Shown: positions 61,328-64,000 of the stretch, piece after piece
Layout: each line of letters begins with the position of its first letter
Position numbering within the stretch: position 1 is the stretch's first letter
Source of the DNA: Alsobacter ponti
Lineage (GTDB): Bacteria; Pseudomonadota; Alphaproteobacteria; Rhizobiales; Beijerinckiaceae
Direction: 5' to 3'
Assembly: GCF_024294805.1 (NCBI RefSeq)
Contig: NZ_JANCLU010000021.1
Coordinates: 1-64,000, forward strand
Length of the DNA stretch: 64,000 bases
Program-made: the position numbers and the translations under genes
Notes under the pieces: model-generated
Databases searched by the model: none
What the model saw: the letters and a program-made list of their open reading frames with translations, nothing else
Told to the model about the DNA's origin: nothing

Positions 61328-62038
61328 TCAGATCAGGCGCAGTCCCTTGAGGCTCGCATGGCCGTTGCGGCCGACGATGATGTGGTCGTGCACCACGACC
61401 CCGAGTGGCTTGCCGATCTCGGCGATCTCCCGCGTCATCTTGATGTCGGCCTGCGAGGGCGTGGGGTCGCCCGAGGGATGGTTGTGGACGAGGATGATGG
61501 CCGACGACGACAGCTCCAGCGCGCGCTTGAGCACCTGCCTCGGATAGACCGGCGTGTGGTCGATGGTCCCGGTCTGCTGCACTTCGTCGGCGATCAGCCG
61601 GTTGCGCTTGTCGAGGAACAGGATGCGGAACTGCTCGACGTCGGAGAACGCCATCGCGGCGCGGCAATAGTCGATCACCGCGCTCCAGGAGGCGAGAATC
61701 GTCCGGTCGGCGACGGCGCCCTTGGCCAGCAGGCGGCCCGCCGCCTCGACGATCTTGAGGTCCGTGGCCACGGCCTCCTTGACGCCGTCGACCTCGCACA
61801 GCCGCGCCGACGGAGCGCCCAGAACCTCGGCGAGCGACCCGAAGCGGGCGATCAGCGCCTTGGCGATGCCCTTGACATCCTTTTGCGGGATCGAGCGGAA
61901 GAGGAGGAGCTCGAGCAGCTCGTACTCCTGCACGCCCGCGGCACCCGCGCGTGAGAAGCGCTCTCTCAACCTCTGGCGGTGGCCGCGCCGATGATCCTCC
62001 CCGGCATCGGGCGGGGAGGGGTCGGCCTTGCGGTGCAT
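61328..62038 (-). CDS. radC: RadC family JAB/MPN-domain protein
   Basis: RadC proteins have an N-terminal helix-hairpin-helix-like region and a C-terminal JAMM metalloprotease fold. The original DNA-repair assignment in E. coli has been withdrawn, and the role is uncertain. The 236-residue product has [25 protein letters not shown], then [17 protein letters not shown] and the JAMM motif [15 protein letters not shown] (H-x-H...D). The protein begins with a basic, hydrophilic stretch ([21 protein letters not shown], residues 3-23). It is seven bases downstream of map, so the two are co-transcribed. Confidence 0.93.
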   Translation of the reverse strand: MHRKADPSPPDAGEDHRRGHRQRLRERFSRAGAAGVQEYELLELLLFRSIPQKDVKGIAKALIARFGSLAEVLGAPSARLCEVDGVKEAVATDLKIVEAAGRLLAKGAVADRTILASWSAVIDYCRAAMAFSDVEQFRILFLDKRNRLIADEVQQTGTIDHTPVYPRQVLKRALELSSSAIILVHNHPSGDPTPSQADIKMTREIAEIGKPLGVVVHDHIIVGRNGHASLKGLRLI

Positions 62039-62045
62039 CGCGGTC

Positions 62046-62873
62046 TCAGCGTGGCGCGTAGGGAGGCTGGTCGAGCCCCTGCGGCGAGAGCGTGAAGATC
62101 TCGACCCCGGTCTCGGTGACGGCGACCGTATGCTCGAACTGGGCCGAAAGGGAGCGGTCCCGCGTCACGGCGGTCCAGCCGTCGCCCAGCACCTTCACGT
62201 GGGGGCGACCCAGATTGATCATCGGCTCGATGGTGAAGAACATGCCCGGCTTGAGCGGCACGCCTTCGCCGCGGCGGCCGTAGTGCAGGATATTCGGCTC
62301 ATCATGAAACAGGCGGCCGAGCCCGTGCCCGCAGAAATCGCGCACGACCGAGCAGCGCTCGCCTTCGGCGAATTCCTGAATGGCGGCGCCGATGTCGCCT
62401 GTCGTCGCTCCGGGGCGGACCTCGGCGATGCCACGCATCATCGCCTCGTAGGTCACTTCCACGAGGCGGGCGGCGCGGCGCGGGGTTTCGCCCACGAGGT
62501 ACATGCGGCTGGAATCGCCGTGCCAGCCATCGAGCACGAGCGTTACGTCGATATTGACGATGTCGCCCTCGCGCAGAGGCTTCTCGTTGGGGATGCCATG
62601 GCACACGACGTGGTTGATCGAGGTGCAGATGCCCTTGCGGTAGCCGCGGTACATCAGGGGCGCGGGGTAGGCGCCGTGGTCCATCGCGAATTCGAAGATC
62701 CGCTTGTCGAGCGTCTCGGTCGAAACGCCCGGCTGGACCATGGGCACGAGCAGGTCCAGCGCCTCGGCGGTCAGCCGCCCGGCGCGTCGCATGCCCTCGA
62801 AGGCTTCCGGCCCGTGGAGCTTGATCTCGCCGGTCTTGCGGCCGGCGACCTGCGTGGCTTCGACGAACGTCAT
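62046..62873 (-). CDS. map: methionine aminopeptidase, type I
   Basis: Removes the initiator Met from nascent proteins when the second residue is small. The 275-residue product has the metal ligands in place: two Asp in [22 protein letters not shown], His in [17 protein letters not shown], and Glu in [11 protein letters not shown]; a further Glu is in the C-terminal [11 protein letters not shown]. The substrate-site His is in [12 protein letters not shown]. It would also process the Thr2 end of the Anbu peptidase encoded nearby. It forms an operon with radC. Confidence 0.97.
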   Translation of the reverse strand: MTFVEATQVAGRKTGEIKLHGPEAFEGMRRAGRLTAEALDLLVPMVQPGVSTETLDKRIFEFAMDHGAYPAPLMYRGYRKGICTSINHVVCHGIPNEKPLREGDIVNIDVTLVLDGWHGDSSRMYLVGETPRRAARLVEVTYEAMMRGIAEVRPGATTGDIGAAIQEFAEGERCSVVRDFCGHGLGRLFHDEPNILHYGRRGEGVPLKPGMFFTIEPMINLGRPHVKVLGDGWTAVTRDRSLSAQFEHTVAVTETGVEIFTLSPQGLDQPPYAPR

Positions 62874-63010
62874 TCGCTGGTTCCGGGGGCTCCCTTTCCA
62901 CCCCTCACATGGGGCAAAGCGGCGCGGCGCGCAAGTTGAATGAGCGGTCGCGGCTCCGTGAACCCACCCACTGGCGTTCCCCGCCGCTTCGGGTTAGTCG
63001 TGCCCGCGAG

Positions 63011-63874
63011 ATGACGGATACCCAGCACGTTCCCGCTTCGGCCGAGCCCCAGGCCTTCGGCGCCTATCGGCCGACCGGCTGGACCGCCAAGCTGATCGGC
63101 CATACGCGCGCCATGCCGAACCACTGGCTCGGGCAGCGCCTGGCCTATGTCCTGCGCAAGCTCGCGCTGATGCGGATGCACGGCCAGCCGCTGGACGTGG
63201 AGGCGCTGGGCGCGCGGATGCGCCTGTTCCCCTACAACAATGTCTGCGAGAAGCGGCTCGTCTTCACGCCGCAATATTTCGACCCCGAGGAGCGCGCCTT
63301 CCTCGAGGAGCGCATCCGCGACGGGTTCGTGTTCGTGGACGTGGGGGCGAATGTCGGCGGCTATACACTGTTCGTCGCGGCCCGGGCCGGCCAGACCGGC
63401 CGGGTGCTCGCCATCGAGCCGCAGCCGGCCATCTTCGAGCGCCTGGTGTTCAACATCCGTCAGAACCCCTTCGCCACGGTGAAGGCGCTGGACTGCGCGG
63501 TGGCCGACAAGTCGGGGGACGTGACGCTGTTCATCGACAGCCGCAACAACGGCCAGTCCAGCGTCAAGTTCGTCGGGCTCAGCCGGGGGCCGTCGGTGCG
63601 CGTCCCCGCCCGTCCGCTGGCGGAACTGATGGAGCAGGAAGGCTTCACCCGCGTCGACGCGATCAAGCTGGACGTGCACGGGGCGGAGGACCTGATTCTC
63701 GAGCCGTTCCTGCGCACCGCCTCCGACGACCTGCTTCCCCGGCTCTTCCTGATCGAGAACGCCGCCCGCCGGTGGCAGGTCGACGTGGTGGCGCTGCTGA
63801 AGGCGCGCGGCTACGAGATGGTCCGGCGCACCCGGCACAACATGATCTTCGAGCGCCGCGCCGGGCGCGCCTGA
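63011..63874 (+). CDS. FkbM family methyltransferase
   Basis: A predicted S-adenosylmethionine-dependent O-methyltransferase of 287 residues. The SAM motif is FVFVDVGANVGGYTLFVAAR around residues 109-128, followed by VLAIEPQPAIFERLVFNI and the VDAIKLDVHGAEDLIL strand, all typical of FkbM domains. The ATG at 63011 was chosen; a frame from 62909 lacks similarity. FkbM enzymes modify sugars or secondary metabolites and are often found with glycan genes; no such neighbours are present here, so the substrate is open. Divergent from map. Confidence 0.87.
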   Translation: MTDTQHVPASAEPQAFGAYRPTGWTAKLIGHTRAMPNHWLGQRLAYVLRKLALMRMHGQPLDVEALGARMRLFPYNNVCEKRLVFTPQYFDPEERAFLEERIRDGFVFVDVGANVGGYTLFVAARAGQTGRVLAIEPQPAIFERLVFNIRQNPFATVKALDCAVADKSGDVTLFIDSRNNGQSSVKFVGLSRGPSVRVPARPLAELMEQEGFTRVDAIKLDVHGAEDLILEPFLRTASDDLLPRLFLIENAARRWQVDVVALLKARGYEMVRRTRHNMIFERRAGRA

Positions 63875-63926
63875 CTTGAGCGGCGGGGGAGGGCGGGCTA
63901 AACCCGCTGCAACCGGAGTCCGCCCG

Positions 63927-64000
63927 ATGCCCAACGCCGCCGCTATCGTCACCGCCGCGCTTCTCGTCATCGGCGACGAGATCCTGTCGGGCCGGACCAA
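63927..64000 (+). CDS. CinA/MoaB-type molybdopterin-binding domain protein, cut by window end
   Basis: Only 24 complete codons are visible (MPNAAAIVTAALLVIGDEIL, then SGRT). The ITAALLVIGDEILSGRTK-like start is diagnostic of the competence/damage-inducible CinA N-terminal or MoaB/Mog domain, and its place next to map is usual in Hyphomicrobiales. Function beyond the fold cannot be judged. Confidence 0.75.
   Translation, partial: MPNAAAIVTAALLVIGDEILSGRT

Overview
The window is about 70% GC, densely coded and free of obvious insertion sequences, tRNA or rRNA. Gene content and order point to an alphaproteobacterium of the order Hyphomicrobiales (Rhizobiales). The main indicators are the fliO / flgB-flgC-fliE-fliQ-fliR-flhB-cckA block, an alphaproteobacterial direct-repeat LexA box before recA, a Usg protein, a DUF6867-type protein inside a liv operon, and a map-cinA-like neighbourhood. 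A Methylobacteriaceae/Salinarimonas/Beijerinckiaceae-type host is my guess; the genus cannot be fixed from the sequence alone.

Layout. 1-6784: flagellar export and basal-body genes, translationally coupled to the cell-cycle kinase gene cckA, with a CtrA-like site in the divergent fliO/flgB promoter. 6863-10879: SOS box, recA, terminator, alaS. 10876-12099: a K+ channel with a cyclic-nucleotide-binding domain, overlapping alaS. 12119-27732: mostly housekeeping and scattered metabolic genes (GFA enzyme, icd, TrmJ-like methyltransferase, FAD amine oxidase, P1 peptidase, DadA-like oxidase, BASS-like transporter, rpe, purB, an OmpR-type two-component pair, rpsD, murI, ccdA). 27889-28893: a homocysteine methyltransferase. 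29060-34810: a complete branched-chain amino-acid type ABC importer (livHMGF, a DUF6867-like protein and livK, all minus strand). 35120-40944: a hydroxyproline catabolism island. It has 4-hydroxyproline epimerase, D-hydroxyproline oxidase, a DapA-family deaminase, a divergent GntR/FCD regulator with a palindromic operator, and a two-subunit AcnX-type cis-3-hydroxyproline dehydratase.

41114-51055: a molybdenum hydroxylase operon of the CO-dehydrogenase family (coxG, coxS, coxL, coxM, coxD, coxE, split XdhC, a molybdopterin-binding protein and a MobA-like cytidylyltransferase). CoxL carries AYRGAGR, the form II signature, so the physiological substrate is not established. A ~48% GC, 78-codon orphan reading frame behind a strong terminator sits in the middle of this cluster. 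51223-54845: usg, a NitT/TauT-type ABC importer of unknown substrate, and exoD. 54849-57047: a GGDEF-EAL protein.

57120-61183: a four-gene minus-strand operon of circularly permuted ATP-grasp, alpha-E, transglutaminase-fold protein and the Anbu proteasome homologue. This is the most intriguing locus because the set is only partly understood in the literature and the transglutaminase-fold member here appears to lack its catalytic cysteine. 61328-64000: radC, map, an FkbM methyltransferase and the start of a CinA/MoaB-type protein.
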